64,000 nt of DNA. Source: Mycobacterium syngnathidarum (GTDB lineage: Bacteria > Actinomycetota > Actinomycetes > Mycobacteriales > Mycobacteriaceae). The DNA is taken from positions 124,001 through 188,000 of the forward strand of contig NZ_MLCL01000033.1 in assembly GCF_001942625.1 (NCBI RefSeq). Direction: 5' to 3'. The notes beneath the pieces are model-generated. The model was not told the DNA's origin and ran no database searches. It saw nothing but the letters and a program-made list of their open reading frames with translations. Each line of letters starts with the position of its first letter. Position 1 is the first letter of the stretch. A program made the position numbers and the translations under genes. This document shows, piece by piece, positions 30,887 to 39,351 of the stretch.

Positions 30887-32688
30887 CTGTCCTTGCCTGC
30901 ACCGTGCGACCGTGGGCCAAGCTTCCCTTCGAGCGGGCCCTGCGTGGCATTGTGACGGCGGGGTACGACGCGGTCGCACTGCCGGTACACGGTGTCACGG
31001 CATTGATCACCGCGGACACCACGGTTGCCCGCGCCAGGAAGGTCGCGGCGGTCATTGATGACCACGGGCTGGATCTCGTCATTCTCAGCCACGCGGCCGA
31101 TCTGAGTCGTGACGACGCTGCAGCACTGTCCACCCTGCGCCGCCAGCTCGACCACTGTGCCCGCCTTGGGGTTTCGACCCTGGTCGACATGGGCTGCCCC
31201 GAGCTCACCGACGGCGACCGTTACCTGCGCCTGATGGCGGCGGCGGCCCCGTACGCGGCTGACCATGGGATCACCATTGCAGTCAAACCGCATGGGGGAC
31301 TTACCCGTACGGCTGCTGACACCTTGACGGTGGTGGAACGCGTTGGGCACGAATCGTTTCGGGCGTGCTGGGATCCGGGCAATCTGGTGCACTACGGGGG
31401 CGAGCCGCCCGGGCGCGGGTTGGCCGACCTGGCACCCTATATCGCTGCCGTGGGGGCGCGGGACCACCCACCTCGCAGCGGGCACCGGGTGGTCGCCGGC
31501 GGTATGCCCCCGCCGATCACGCCCGGCGACGGCATCGTCGACTTTGTCGAGCTCTACCGCACACTGGGTGCGCACGGCTTCACCGGACCCAGCGCGGTCG
31601 AGTCCGTCACCAAGCTGGGTACCGGTGCCGAACTGGATTCCGAGGCGGCGCGGGCCCGGCAGAATCTGCAGGACGCGGTGGCCGGCCGAATCCCGCAGCG
31701 CTGCGCACCGGCCATCCCGACCCGGCAATCCTGCTCCCTGGTGGCCCGAGCCGCCGGCGAGGACCCGATCGGCACCGCCAGGAACTTCGACCGTTACCTG
31801 ATGCTGGAACTGCCGCTGCCATGGCCGCCCGGCATGGGTACCCCGGTATGGGAGACCGCCCGGACACCCGCACCCTTGCGAGCCGCGTTGCGGGCGGCTA
31901 CCCGGCGCACCGAGGAACGCGGACTGACCATGAAGACCTTCGCCGCGGCGCCAGACCCGCAGTACTCGGTGGCCGGCCTGATGCGCATCATCCTCTTCGA
32001 CCGAACCGGCAGTGCCGCAGCTGAATTCGCGCGTCAGGAATACCATGTCCCGCTTTCCGGCGCGCCCCATTTGATCGACGCCCTGTTCCCGGAGGACGCT
32101 GCCGGGGAGATCTCCGCGCCGGCCGAATTCGAACCCCACCGCGTGCAGGACACCCACCGAGATCTGGTGGTCTGCACCCACGCCGCGGTCGACGCATGCT
32201 GCGGCACCTACGGCTACCCCCTCTACCGGCAACTGCGCGATGCACACGGCGGAACCGGAGTGGCCCGGGTCTGGCGCTGCAGCAGTTTCGGCGGGCATCG
32301 TTTCGCCCCCACCCTCATCGACTTTCCCGAGGGCAGGTGGTGGGGCAACCTCACCCCCGACCGATTGGCACAGCTGGTCGACCGCACCGGGCACCCCACC
32401 GATCTGATGGACCTGTATCGGGGCTGGAGTTACCTATCGCACCCCGTCGAGCAGGTCCTGGAGCGCGAACTGTTCCGGCACTACGGCTGGGGCTGGCGTC
32501 ATCACCAGCTGGTGGTGACGCCGACCTCGGGGCAGTGTTACGACATCGCGGTGCACGATCCCCGGACCGGCACCACGCGCCATCACACCGCCGACGTACA
32601 TGCGCTGACCCCGCGTGAGGTTCTGGTCGGTTGTGACCGCACCGTCGGCGAGGCGCCGGCTTACGCTGCCCGGCTCGTCTGTGGTTGA
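30883..32688 (+). CDS. Fusion: xylose-isomerase-like TIM barrel plus sucrase/ferredoxin-like domain
   Basis: 601 aa in two parts. Residues 1 to ~265 are a sugar-phosphate isomerase/AP-endonuclease-2 type TIM barrel (CWDPGNLVHYGG, a final PSAVESVTK). Compared with the usual ligands, the glutamate before the strand-end histidine is Lys135 (VKPHGG) and the histidine of the vHlKD strand is Gly (VGARD); Asp164 is kept. Residues ~284-600 match the sucrase/ferredoxin-like family: CSLVARAAGEDPIGTA, CTHAAVDACC (Cys431, Cys439, Cys440) and FGGHRFAPTLIDFPEG (His472). In relatives this thioredoxin-like fold binds [2Fe-2S] with two Cys and two His; the first His of H-x3-H is Ser468 here, with Cys466 nearby. 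Riboswitch control and overlap with the ATPase gene suggest reductive or structural processing of imported corrinoid; this is inference. Confidence 0.8.
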   Translation: MTVLACTVRPWAKLPFERALRGIVTAGYDAVALPVHGVTALITADTTVARARKVAAVIDDHGLDLVILSHAADLSRDDAAALSTLRRQLDHCARLGVSTLVDMGCPELTDGDRYLRLMAAAAPYAADHGITIAVKPHGGLTRTAADTLTVVERVGHESFRACWDPGNLVHYGGEPPGRGLADLAPYIAAVGARDHPPRSGHRVVAGGMPPPITPGDGIVDFVELYRTLGAHGFTGPSAVESVTKLGTGAELDSEAARARQNLQDAVAGRIPQRCAPAIPTRQSCSLVARAAGEDPIGTARNFDRYLMLELPLPWPPGMGTPVWETARTPAPLRAALRAATRRTEERGLTMKTFAAAPDPQYSVAGLMRIILFDRTGSAAAEFARQEYHVPLSGAPHLIDALFPEDAAGEISAPAEFEPHRVQDTHRDLVVCTHAAVDACCGTYGYPLYRQLRDAHGGTGVARVWRCSSFGGHRFAPTLIDFPEGRWWGNLTPDRLAQLVDRTGHPTDLMDLYRGWSYLSHPVEQVLERELFRHYGWGWRHHQLVVTPTSGQCYDIAVHDPRTGTTRHHTADVHALTPREVLVGCDRTVGEAPAYAARLVCG

Positions 32689-32730
32689 TCAGAAGACCAC
32701 CAGCGCCGTTGATGTGGCAGCGTCATACGC

Positions 32731-32919
32731 ATGACCGCATTGGTCAGCCCCGACAATTTTGTGCGCGCTGAGTCCGATCGCTATTTCGCCGGCATCGTCG
32801 GCGACGGCGGCTTCGGGCGGTTTCCTCACCGACGTCGCATGGGGTCTGGCAGCACGTTTCTAGGGCACCAGCACGACCGAGCCGACGGTCTTGCGGCCCT
32901 GCAGGTCGGTGTGGGCTGA
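32731..32919 (+). pseudogene. N-terminal fragment of a DUF1254-family protein
   Basis: From ATG 32731 the peptide SPDNFVRAESDRYFAGIVGDGG and the following GFGRFPHRR match the start of DUF1254/DUF1214 proteins, where an REP/MNRDTLYS region should follow. The match stops at about 32835; the frame then runs on into antisense of qor and ends at 32919. Family members are 300-450 aa, so only the first tenth remains, abutting the 3' end of qor. A truncated relic; recognition is by eye. Confidence 0.5.
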
Positions 32920-33846
32920 GGCGGCCTCGGCCAGCGGGTAGCGGCCGCCGACGGTGATGGTGATCGAACCGTCCGCGATCGCGTTGATCAATTCACCGGC
33001 ACGCCAAGAGAATTCGTCAGATGTGCGGGTGTAGTGCGCGAGCGTCGGCCGGGTCAGGAAGACCGATCCGGCCGCATTCAGCCGCTGCGGATCCACCGGC
33101 GGCACCGGTCCGCTGGCCGCGCCGAACAAGGCCAGAGTGCCGCGCACCGCGAGGCTGGCCAGGCTGGCGTCGAACGTCGACGCGCCGACCCCGTCATACA
33201 CGGCGGCCACGCCCTCCCCGCCGGTGAGATCGCGAATCGCGGTCGCGAACTCGTCCGGGTCCTCGGGATACTCGAGCACCTCGATCGCACCTGCCTGCCG
33301 GGACAGTTCGGCCTTCTCCGGCGTCGACGCGGTGGTGATCACCCGGGTGCCGATGCTGGTGGCCCACTGGGTCAGGATCAGGCCGACACCGCCTGCGCCG
33401 GCATGCACCAGGATGGTGTCGCTCGGTTGCACGGCGTAGGTCGACTTGATCAGGTAGTGCGCGGTCATGCCCTTCAACAGCGCGGACGCAATCGCGTCGG
33501 GCGCCACGCCGTCGGGCACGTAGGCGACGAAATCGGCTGGGGCGACACAGAAGTCCGCGTAGGCGCCGGTGGCATTGGCGGTCACCACGCGGTCTCCGAC
33601 GGCCAGTGCGGCCACATCGTCCCCGACCGCGGCGACGGTGCCACAGACCTCGGAACCGACGATGAACGGCAGGTCCCGCGGATACAGCCCGGACCGGAAA
33701 TAGGTGTCGATGAAGTTGACGCCGATGGCCTCGGCCTTGATCAGCACCTCGCCGGGGCCCGGAGCGGGCTCAGGCCGTTCGACGTAGCTCAGGACTTCGG
33801 GTCCGCCGGTCTCGGCAACTTCGATGGCATACACGCCATCCATCAT
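32860..33846 (-). CDS. qor: NADPH:quinone oxidoreductase, zinc-free MDR family
   Basis: 328 aa from ATG 33846; GTG 33852 and ATG 33843 are alternatives. A GroES-like N-domain is followed by the Rossmann motif HAGAGGVGLILTQWA at about residue 145. No catalytic zinc cysteines, as expected for quinone oxidoreductases. One-electron reduction of quinones with NADPH is the family activity; the true substrate is unknown. Orthologous position to Rv1454c. The start is only 20 bp from the divergent ATP-grasp start, leaving overlapping promoters. Confidence 0.9.
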   Translation of the reverse strand: MMDGVYAIEVAETGGPEVLSYVERPEPAPGPGEVLIKAEAIGVNFIDTYFRSGLYPRDLPFIVGSEVCGTVAAVGDDVAALAVGDRVVTANATGAYADFCVAPADFVAYVPDGVAPDAIASALLKGMTAHYLIKSTYAVQPSDTILVHAGAGGVGLILTQWATSIGTRVITTASTPEKAELSRQAGAIEVLEYPEDPDEFATAIRDLTGGEGVAAVYDGVGASTFDASLASLAVRGTLALFGAASGPVPPVDPQRLNAAGSVFLTRPTLAHYTRTSDEFSWRAGELINAIADGSITITVGGRYPLAEAASAHTDLQGRKTVGSVVLVP

Positions 33847-33866
33847 CCACACCTATCATCGCGGGG

Positions 33867-34805
33867 GTGAAGCTCGCCCGTCCGGATGTGTTCCATCCCC
33901 GCATCGTGTTGGCCGGTTGCGCCGCATTGCCCGAAGGCGACGGCGACGACGCCGGCCTGCTCATCGCACTGCGCAACCGCGGTCTGCACGCCAGCTGGCT
34001 GCCCTGGGACGACCCGGCGACGCGCGATGCCGACCTGGTGCTCCTGCGGGCCACCTGGGACTACACCGAGCGTCTCGACGAGTTCCTGGCGTGGACGCGG
34101 TCGGTGTCCCATCTGATCAACCCCGCACCGGTCGTCGAGTGGAACGTCGACAAGCACTACCTCGACGATCTGCACCGCTCGGGTGTGCCGGTGGTGCCGA
34201 CCGGATACTTCGCGGTCGGTGAGCAGGTCAGCGTGCCCGACGGCGAAGTGGTGGTGAAGCCCGCGGTGGCGGCCGGTTCGACGGGAGCGCAACGTTTCGT
34301 CGACGCCTCGGCGGCTCTGGCTCACGCGGCGGTGCTGCACGCCACGGGCCGCGCGGTGTTGGTGCAGCCCTATGACCCGCGCATCGCCGACGGGGAGACC
34401 GCGCTGGTTTTCCTGGGCGGCAAGGAGTCCCACGCGTTCACCAAGGGGCCGATCCTGCCTCCGGCCGGAGAATCACCCGAGTTCGAGGAGACCGGCACCT
34501 ACGCGCGGGAGTCGTTGTCACCGGCTGATCCCGACGACGAGGTCTGGGAGGTGGGGCGCGCGGCAGTCGACGCGGTCATCCGGTTGTTCGACCTCGCGCC
34601 CGAGGATCTGGTGTATGCCCGGGTCGACGTGATCGGCGGTCCGGAGGATCCCCGCCTGCTGGAGCTCGAGCTGATCGAGCCGGGACTGGGATTCCGGCAG
34701 CTCGGCTCGGCCGCCCGGGGGACTGCCGAGCGGCGGTTCGCCGTCGCTGTGGAAGACGCGCTGCAGCGGCTGGGGTTGGGCCCGCTGTCGCACAAAGGGC
34801 TCTAG
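33867..34805 (+). CDS. ATP-grasp domain protein
   Basis: 312 aa from GTG. No ribosome site precedes it and a TATCAT box ends 9 bp upstream, so a leaderless mRNA is likely. The N-domain (AALPEGDGDDAGLLIALRNRG) and the ATP-grasp region resemble RimK/glutathione-synthetase-like ligases: VVVKPAVAAGSTG for nucleotide binding, VQPYDPRIADGETALVFLGG, and the metal-binding end ARVDVIGG...LELELIEPGLGF. Such enzymes join a carboxylate to an amine using ATP; substrates are not predictable. Confidence 0.82.
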   Translation: MKLARPDVFHPRIVLAGCAALPEGDGDDAGLLIALRNRGLHASWLPWDDPATRDADLVLLRATWDYTERLDEFLAWTRSVSHLINPAPVVEWNVDKHYLDDLHRSGVPVVPTGYFAVGEQVSVPDGEVVVKPAVAAGSTGAQRFVDASAALAHAAVLHATGRAVLVQPYDPRIADGETALVFLGGKESHAFTKGPILPPAGESPEFEETGTYARESLSPADPDDEVWEVGRAAVDAVIRLFDLAPEDLVYARVDVIGGPEDPRLLELELIEPGLGFRQLGSAARGTAERRFAVAVEDALQRLGLGPLSHKGL

Positions 34806-34822
34806 CTGCCGCCGTAACGTGG

Positions 34823-35794
34823 CTACCGGGCGCTGGGTTCGACGCGCTCACGCATCGAGGCCCACAGCGCCGCGGTGGCCGCGGTGCATGCCGCCGCACC
34901 CGCGACGTGCACGGCGACCAGGGCGGCGGGCACGCCGGTGTAGAACTGCACGATGCCGACGAGTCCCTGCGCGCACACCAGCACCGCGAGAACAACGAGC
35001 CGGACCATGACCGGGCGTGGGGCGCGCACCGCGACGAGTGCGAATCCCAGCGCGACGATCAGGGACAGATAGGCGACCAGCAGCGAGGAATGCATGTGCA
35101 CCAGCGTGGTGATCTCGACCTGCAGACGCGGCACCACGCGATCGAGGCTCTTGTCCCCGGCGTGCGGTCCGGCGCCGGTCACCAGGGTGCCCGTCACGAG
35201 GACTGCGGCCAGGAGGACAGCGCTCAGCACGGTCAACTGTCGCAACGGTTTCGGCACCGTTTCCGTCGGTGCGCCGTTGTCGGACTGGCCGATCTTGACG
35301 AACAGCAGAACCGCGAGCCACACCATTGCCATGGACGCCAGCAGGTGGACGGCCACGGTCCACCACAGCAGGCCGGTCCGCACCGTGATGCCGCCGATGA
35401 TGGCCTGGACCACGGTGGACGCCGGCATCAGCCAGGCATAGACCAGCACTTCACGCCGGCGGCGGGCCCGCGTGACGGCGAGGACGGCGGCGATGGCGGT
35501 CAGCACCACCAGGAAGGTGATCATCCGGTTGCCGAACTCCACCACCTGGTGCACGACAGCGACTTCGGCGTGCGGGACGGGCGTGAAGCTGCCCGGGAAG
35601 CACTGGGGCCAGGTGGGGCAGCCCAGCCCGGAGGCGGTGACTCGGACGATCGCGCCGGTGACGGAGATGCCGCCCTGGGTGAGGATCACGAGGAACGCGA
35701 TCAGGCGCTGGACCCGCAGGCTCGGCATGGGCAGCAGATCGACCAGTCGCTGGAAAGCTGTTCCGACGGGCACGGCCTGATCGTAGTTGATCAA
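34823..35794 (-). CDS. ctaA: Heme A synthase (COX15/CtaA)
   Basis: 323 aa with eight membrane helices. Heme-ligand histidines sit in AVVHQVVEFGNRM, AVHLLASMAMVW, VHMHSSLLVAY and AVHVAGAAA. The motif SGLGCPTWPQCFPG carries the conserved cysteine pair of the extracytoplasmic loop. Oxidises heme O to heme A. A start 22 residues in (MPSLRVQ) is a plausible shorter alternative. Same place as Rv1456c. Confidence 0.92.
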   Translation of the reverse strand: MINYDQAVPVGTAFQRLVDLLPMPSLRVQRLIAFLVILTQGGISVTGAIVRVTASGLGCPTWPQCFPGSFTPVPHAEVAVVHQVVEFGNRMITFLVVLTAIAAVLAVTRARRRREVLVYAWLMPASTVVQAIIGGITVRTGLLWWTVAVHLLASMAMVWLAVLLFVKIGQSDNGAPTETVPKPLRQLTVLSAVLLAAVLVTGTLVTGAGPHAGDKSLDRVVPRLQVEITTLVHMHSSLLVAYLSLIVALGFALVAVRAPRPVMVRLVVLAVLVCAQGLVGIVQFYTGVPAALVAVHVAGAAACTAATAALWASMRERVEPSAR

Positions 35795-35825
35795 TAACTA
35801 CAGCCCGTAGTAGGGCCGTTGCGGG

Positions 35826-36608
35826 TCAGGTGAACCGGAACCAGCGCAGCGCGCAGATCGCCGCGACGACACCCCACACCAGCAGCACGGCCACGCCGAA
35901 CCAGTCCATGGATACCGTCATCGCCTGGGTCAGGGCTTCGGTGAGCGCACCGGATGGCGTCAGCCGGGCGGCCCAGCGCAGGGCAGAGGGCACCGGGCCG
36001 CCCTCCAGGGTCAGCGCGCCGAGGCCGGCGAACACGAACCACAGCAGGTTCGCCAACGCCAGCACGATCTCGGCCTTGAGCGTGCCGCCGAGCAGCAGCC
36101 CCAACGCGGCGAATGTGGCGGTACCCAATGCGATGATGACCGCGCCCAGTGCCAGCCCGGCCGGCGACGGACGCCAACCCAACGCAAAACCTATGGCGCC
36201 CAACAGGATCGCCTGCAAAAACACGACGGTGACGACGGCCAGGGACTTGCCCGCGATGATTCCCCACACCGGAAGCGCGGTGGCGCCAAGGCGTTTCAGT
36301 GCGCCATAGCGGCGGTCGAAGGCCACCGCGATGGCCTGTCCGGTGAATGCGGTGGAGATCAGCGCCAGGGCCATGATGGCCGGGGTGAACGTTGCGGCCC
36401 GGTTGTCGCCGAACGAGCCCAGCGGCAGCAGCGTCATCCCGATCAGCAGCGTGATCGGGATGAACATCGTCAGCAGGAGCTGTTCGCCGTTGCGCAGCAG
36501 CAGCTTGAGCTCCAGCCCGAATTGGGCGGCCAGCATGGCCGGCACCTTGGCCGGGCGGGGGTCCGGCGAGAACGTGCCCGGGGCGAATCGATTCGGGGTG
36601 CTCGTCAT
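35826..36608 (-). CDS. ABC transporter permease (Rv1457c-like)
   Basis: 260 aa from ATG 36608, which overlaps the ATPase stop by 4 bp. Six hydrophobic segments follow an amphipathic N-terminal stretch (FGLELKLLLRNGEQLLL), as in ABC-2 type permeases. It should form a heterotetramer with the ATPase encoded before it. Substrate unknown; its fixed position beside ctaA and mptB suggests envelope or cytochrome-related export, which is inference. Confidence 0.85.
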   Translation of the reverse strand: MTSTPNRFAPGTFSPDPRPAKVPAMLAAQFGLELKLLLRNGEQLLLTMFIPITLLIGMTLLPLGSFGDNRAATFTPAIMALALISTAFTGQAIAVAFDRRYGALKRLGATALPVWGIIAGKSLAVVTVVFLQAILLGAIGFALGWRPSPAGLALGAVIIALGTATFAALGLLLGGTLKAEIVLALANLLWFVFAGLGALTLEGGPVPSALRWAARLTPSGALTEALTQAMTVSMDWFGVAVLLVWGVVAAICALRWFRFT

Positions 36609-37537
36609 GACCGCAGCTCCCGTCCTGTCAGGTCGAGGAATACGTCTTCGAGACTGCGCTGTTCCACCCGCATGCCGGTGGCCAGCACGTTGAGCCGCGC
36701 GCACCAGGCCGTCACGGTGGCCAGCACCTGTGGATCGATGTGTCCCTCCACCAGGTACTCGCCGGGGGCCGTCTCGCTGGCCTTGTAATCCTCGGGCAGC
36801 GCCGCGGTCAGCAGGGTCAGATCCAGTTTGCGCGGGGCGCTGAATCGCAATTGATTCTCGGCGCCGCTGTGGGTCAGCTCCGCCGGTGTGCCGGTGGCAA
36901 CGGCAATCCCGTGGTCGATGATGACGATCCGGTCGGCGAGTTCTTCGGCCTCGGCGAGGTGATGGGTGGTCAGCACCACCGTCACACCGTCTCGGCGCAG
37001 CGCATCGATCAACTCCCACACCACAATTCGGGCGTGCGCGTCCATCCCTGCGGTGGGCTCGTCGAGGAATACCAGTTCGGGGCGCCCGACCACGGCGCAG
37101 GCCAGGGCCAGGCGTTGTTGCTGGCCGCCCGAGAGCCGCCGGTAGGTGGTGCGGGCGGATTCGGTCAGGCCGAGGGTGTCCATCAGCCAGCCCGGATCCA
37201 GGGGATCGGCGGCGTAGGAAGCGACGAGATTCAGCATCTCGCCGGCCTTGGCGGCGGGGTACCCGCCGCCACCCTGCAGCATCACGCCGATCCGCTCGCG
37301 CAGCTGGGCATTGTCCGCAATGGGGTCCAGGCCCAGGATCTCGACCTGCCCGTCGTCCGGGCGGATGAATCCCTCGCACATCTCGACCGTGGTGGTCTTG
37401 CCCGCGCCGTTGGGGCCGAGCAGGGCCAGCACCTCGGCGCGCTGCACCTCGAGATCGAGGTTGTCGACCGCTTTGGTCGACCCGTAGCGCTTGCTGACGC
37501 CGCGGAGCAGCACAGGATGGTCAGAACGCGAGGTCAC
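36605..37537 (-). CDS. ABC transporter ATPase (Rv1458c-like)
   Basis: 310 aa from GTG 37537. Walker A LLGPNGAGKTTT, signature LSGGQQQRLALA, Walker B LVFLDEPTAGMD and H-loop TTHHLAEAEELADRI are intact. The C-terminal ~80 residues are the extra domain usual in drug/lipid exporters of the DrrA type. The start overlaps the mptB stop by 4 bp and the stop overlaps the permease start by 4 bp. Confidence 0.92.
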   Translation of the reverse strand: MTSRSDHPVLLRGVSKRYGSTKAVDNLDLEVQRAEVLALLGPNGAGKTTTVEMCEGFIRPDDGQVEILGLDPIADNAQLRERIGVMLQGGGGYPAAKAGEMLNLVASYAADPLDPGWLMDTLGLTESARTTYRRLSGGQQQRLALACAVVGRPELVFLDEPTAGMDAHARIVVWELIDALRRDGVTVVLTTHHLAEAEELADRIVIIDHGIAVATGTPAELTHSGAENQLRFSAPRKLDLTLLTAALPEDYKASETAPGEYLVEGHIDPQVLATVTAWCARLNVLATGMRVEQRSLEDVFLDLTGRELRS

Positions 37538-39237
37538 GGGGATTCAGCGTAGGCGCCGGGGGACTGCGTAGGTGCCGGCGGTCGGGTTATGTCGGGTTGA
37601 GGTGATGCGCGCCACGGCAGCCGGCGCCACGTCAACCCGATCAAGATCAGCACGATCACCGTGCTGGCCAAGGTTGCCATCACGATCTGGAACAACGTGA
37701 ACCGGTCGCCGTTGGCGGTCGGGCCGAAGATCCCGACCACCAGGGTGATGGCGATCGTGGACCCGCGGAATCCGGGTCGGGTTGCCCACGCTGCCAACGG
37801 GATCACCGCCCACAGCAGGTACCACGGCTGCACCACCGGGAACAGCAGGATCGTGCCGCCGAGCGCGACACCCAGACCGCCGACGGGGTGCAGGCGGCCC
37901 CGCATCACGGCCAGCAGCAGCCAGCTGACCAGGATTGCGATCAGGAAGACGCCGATGGCGCGGGTCAGTGCGAGCACCGCGGTGGTGTGGTCACCGAGAC
38001 CCAGCAGGATGCCGACCTGACCGGTACCCAATGCCAGCAGTGTCGGCGGAGACATCCAGCTACGGACCACGTTCGCGGTGCCGAGGGTGCCCAGCCAACC
38101 GAAGCCGAGGCCGCTGGCCCAGCCGATGAGGGCCATCACGGCCAGCGATACCGCACCGAGCGGGACGCTCGCCACGAAGAACGCCTTGATCGTCCCGCCC
38201 AGGCGCCAGGCCAGGGCCATCGCCACGAATCCCAACGCCAGCAGGGACGGAAGCTTGACCTGGGAGGACAGCGTTATGAGCACGGTCCCGAACAGCAGCA
38301 TCCCCGCGGGGTACCAGTGCTGCCAGTCTTCGCGTGAATGCGGCCAGGTCAGCGGCCGGGGGATGATCGGCGCGACGACCGATCCCGATGTCGCCGACCG
38401 GGCGGCTCCGATGCCGCGCAGCGCGAATTCCGTGCCGGCCAGCATCAGGCCCAGCATCAGTGCTTCGTTGTGGATCCCGGCCACCAGGTGCATGAACAGC
38501 AGCGGATTGCAGGCGCCCAGCCACAGTGCGCTGACCTCGGCGACCCCGCAGCGCCGGGCCAGTCGCGGGGTGGCCCACACGATGAGACCGACACCGAGAA
38601 GCACCACGATGCGGTGGCAGAGCACGGCCGCGACGATGTTCTCGCCGGTCAGCGCGGAAATACTCTCGCCGATCCACAGGAACAGTGGCCCGTACGGCGC
38701 CGGGGTCTCGCGCCAGAGGCTGGGCACCGACAACGTGAACACGTGATCGAGCCCGAGTCCGGTCGCCGGACCGACCTGGTACGGATTGAGCCCGATGTAG
38801 CCGATCTCGCTCTGCGCCAGATACGAGTAGACGTCCTTGCTGTACATCGGTGGCGCGATCAGCAGGGGCAGGGCCCACAGCAGCAGGGTGCGGTCGAGCT
38901 GGCTGCGCGACATCCGCCGGGGGCCGAGGGCGAACCGCCCGAGCATGAGCCAGGCCAGCGCCATCATCACGGCGCCGGTCGTGGTCATCGTCAGTGAAAC
39001 GGTCTGGATGCGGGAGGGCAGGTTGAGCAGCCGAACACCGAACGTAGGGTCCTGCACCACGGGACGGGCGCCGGCGCCGAGAGCGCCGATGGCCATCAGT
39101 ACGGTTCCGGTCGCTCCGAACAGCCGGGTCCGGCGCTGCGCGACGACCTCGGCGGGGTTGAGTGGGGATCCGACGGTTCGTTCGTCGCCGTGCCACCGGG
39201 CGATCGATGAGCTGAAGGTCGACAGGCGGCTTGCCAT
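37534..39237 (-). CDS. mptB: Alpha-(1->6)-mannopyranosyltransferase MptB
   Basis: 567 aa with about 13-14 membrane helices; GT-C fold. The early loop LIAPPMYSKDVYSYLAQ carries the acidic residue expected of polyprenyl-phosphate-mannose-dependent transferases. Equivalent to Rv1459c, which in corynebacteria and mycobacteria starts the alpha-1,6-mannan core of lipomannan (family knowledge). First gene of a coupled minus-strand unit with the ABC pair. The ATG is overlapped by an IdeR-like sequence (39237-39255). Confidence 0.87.
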   Translation of the reverse strand: MASRLSTFSSSIARWHGDERTVGSPLNPAEVVAQRRTRLFGATGTVLMAIGALGAGARPVVQDPTFGVRLLNLPSRIQTVSLTMTTTGAVMMALAWLMLGRFALGPRRMSRSQLDRTLLLWALPLLIAPPMYSKDVYSYLAQSEIGYIGLNPYQVGPATGLGLDHVFTLSVPSLWRETPAPYGPLFLWIGESISALTGENIVAAVLCHRIVVLLGVGLIVWATPRLARRCGVAEVSALWLGACNPLLFMHLVAGIHNEALMLGLMLAGTEFALRGIGAARSATSGSVVAPIIPRPLTWPHSREDWQHWYPAGMLLFGTVLITLSSQVKLPSLLALGFVAMALAWRLGGTIKAFFVASVPLGAVSLAVMALIGWASGLGFGWLGTLGTANVVRSWMSPPTLLALGTGQVGILLGLGDHTTAVLALTRAIGVFLIAILVSWLLLAVMRGRLHPVGGLGVALGGTILLFPVVQPWYLLWAVIPLAAWATRPGFRGSTIAITLVVGIFGPTANGDRFTLFQIVMATLASTVIVLILIGLTWRRLPWRASPQPDITRPPAPTQSPGAYAESP

Positions 39238-39255
39238 CAGGGCAGCCTAACCGTC
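39237..39255. promoter_or_regulatory. IdeR-like iron box, weak
   Basis: The 19 bases fit the pattern TTAGG-N2-AG-N-CT-N2-CCT-N-A at 10 of 13 fixed positions, including AGG, AG, CT and CC in register. It lies at the mptB start, 93 bp before the sufR start. Iron control is plausible for the SUF operon but the match is imperfect. Confidence 0.3.
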
Positions 39256-39334
39256 GGCAGAGGCGCGCTACGCCACGCAACGGTGGCCCAGGTCACGTAA
39301 GGGTGCCCTTGCTAGAACCCTGCGGGGAATTCCG

Positions 39335-39351
39335 TCACAATGGTGTTGTGA
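39335..39351. promoter_or_regulatory. Candidate SufR operator over the sufR start
   Basis: Perfect inverted repeat TCACAA-N5-TTGTGA; the right arm includes the GTG start codon at 39348. A site here would let SufR block initiation of its own operon. No other equally good palindrome lies in the mptB-sufR gap. Confidence 0.6.

Noticed and set aside
30862..32394. 510-codon minus-strand frame opposite the fusion protein
   Set aside because: The plus-strand product has clear family motifs and overlaps the ATPase gene by ATGA; the minus frame has none.
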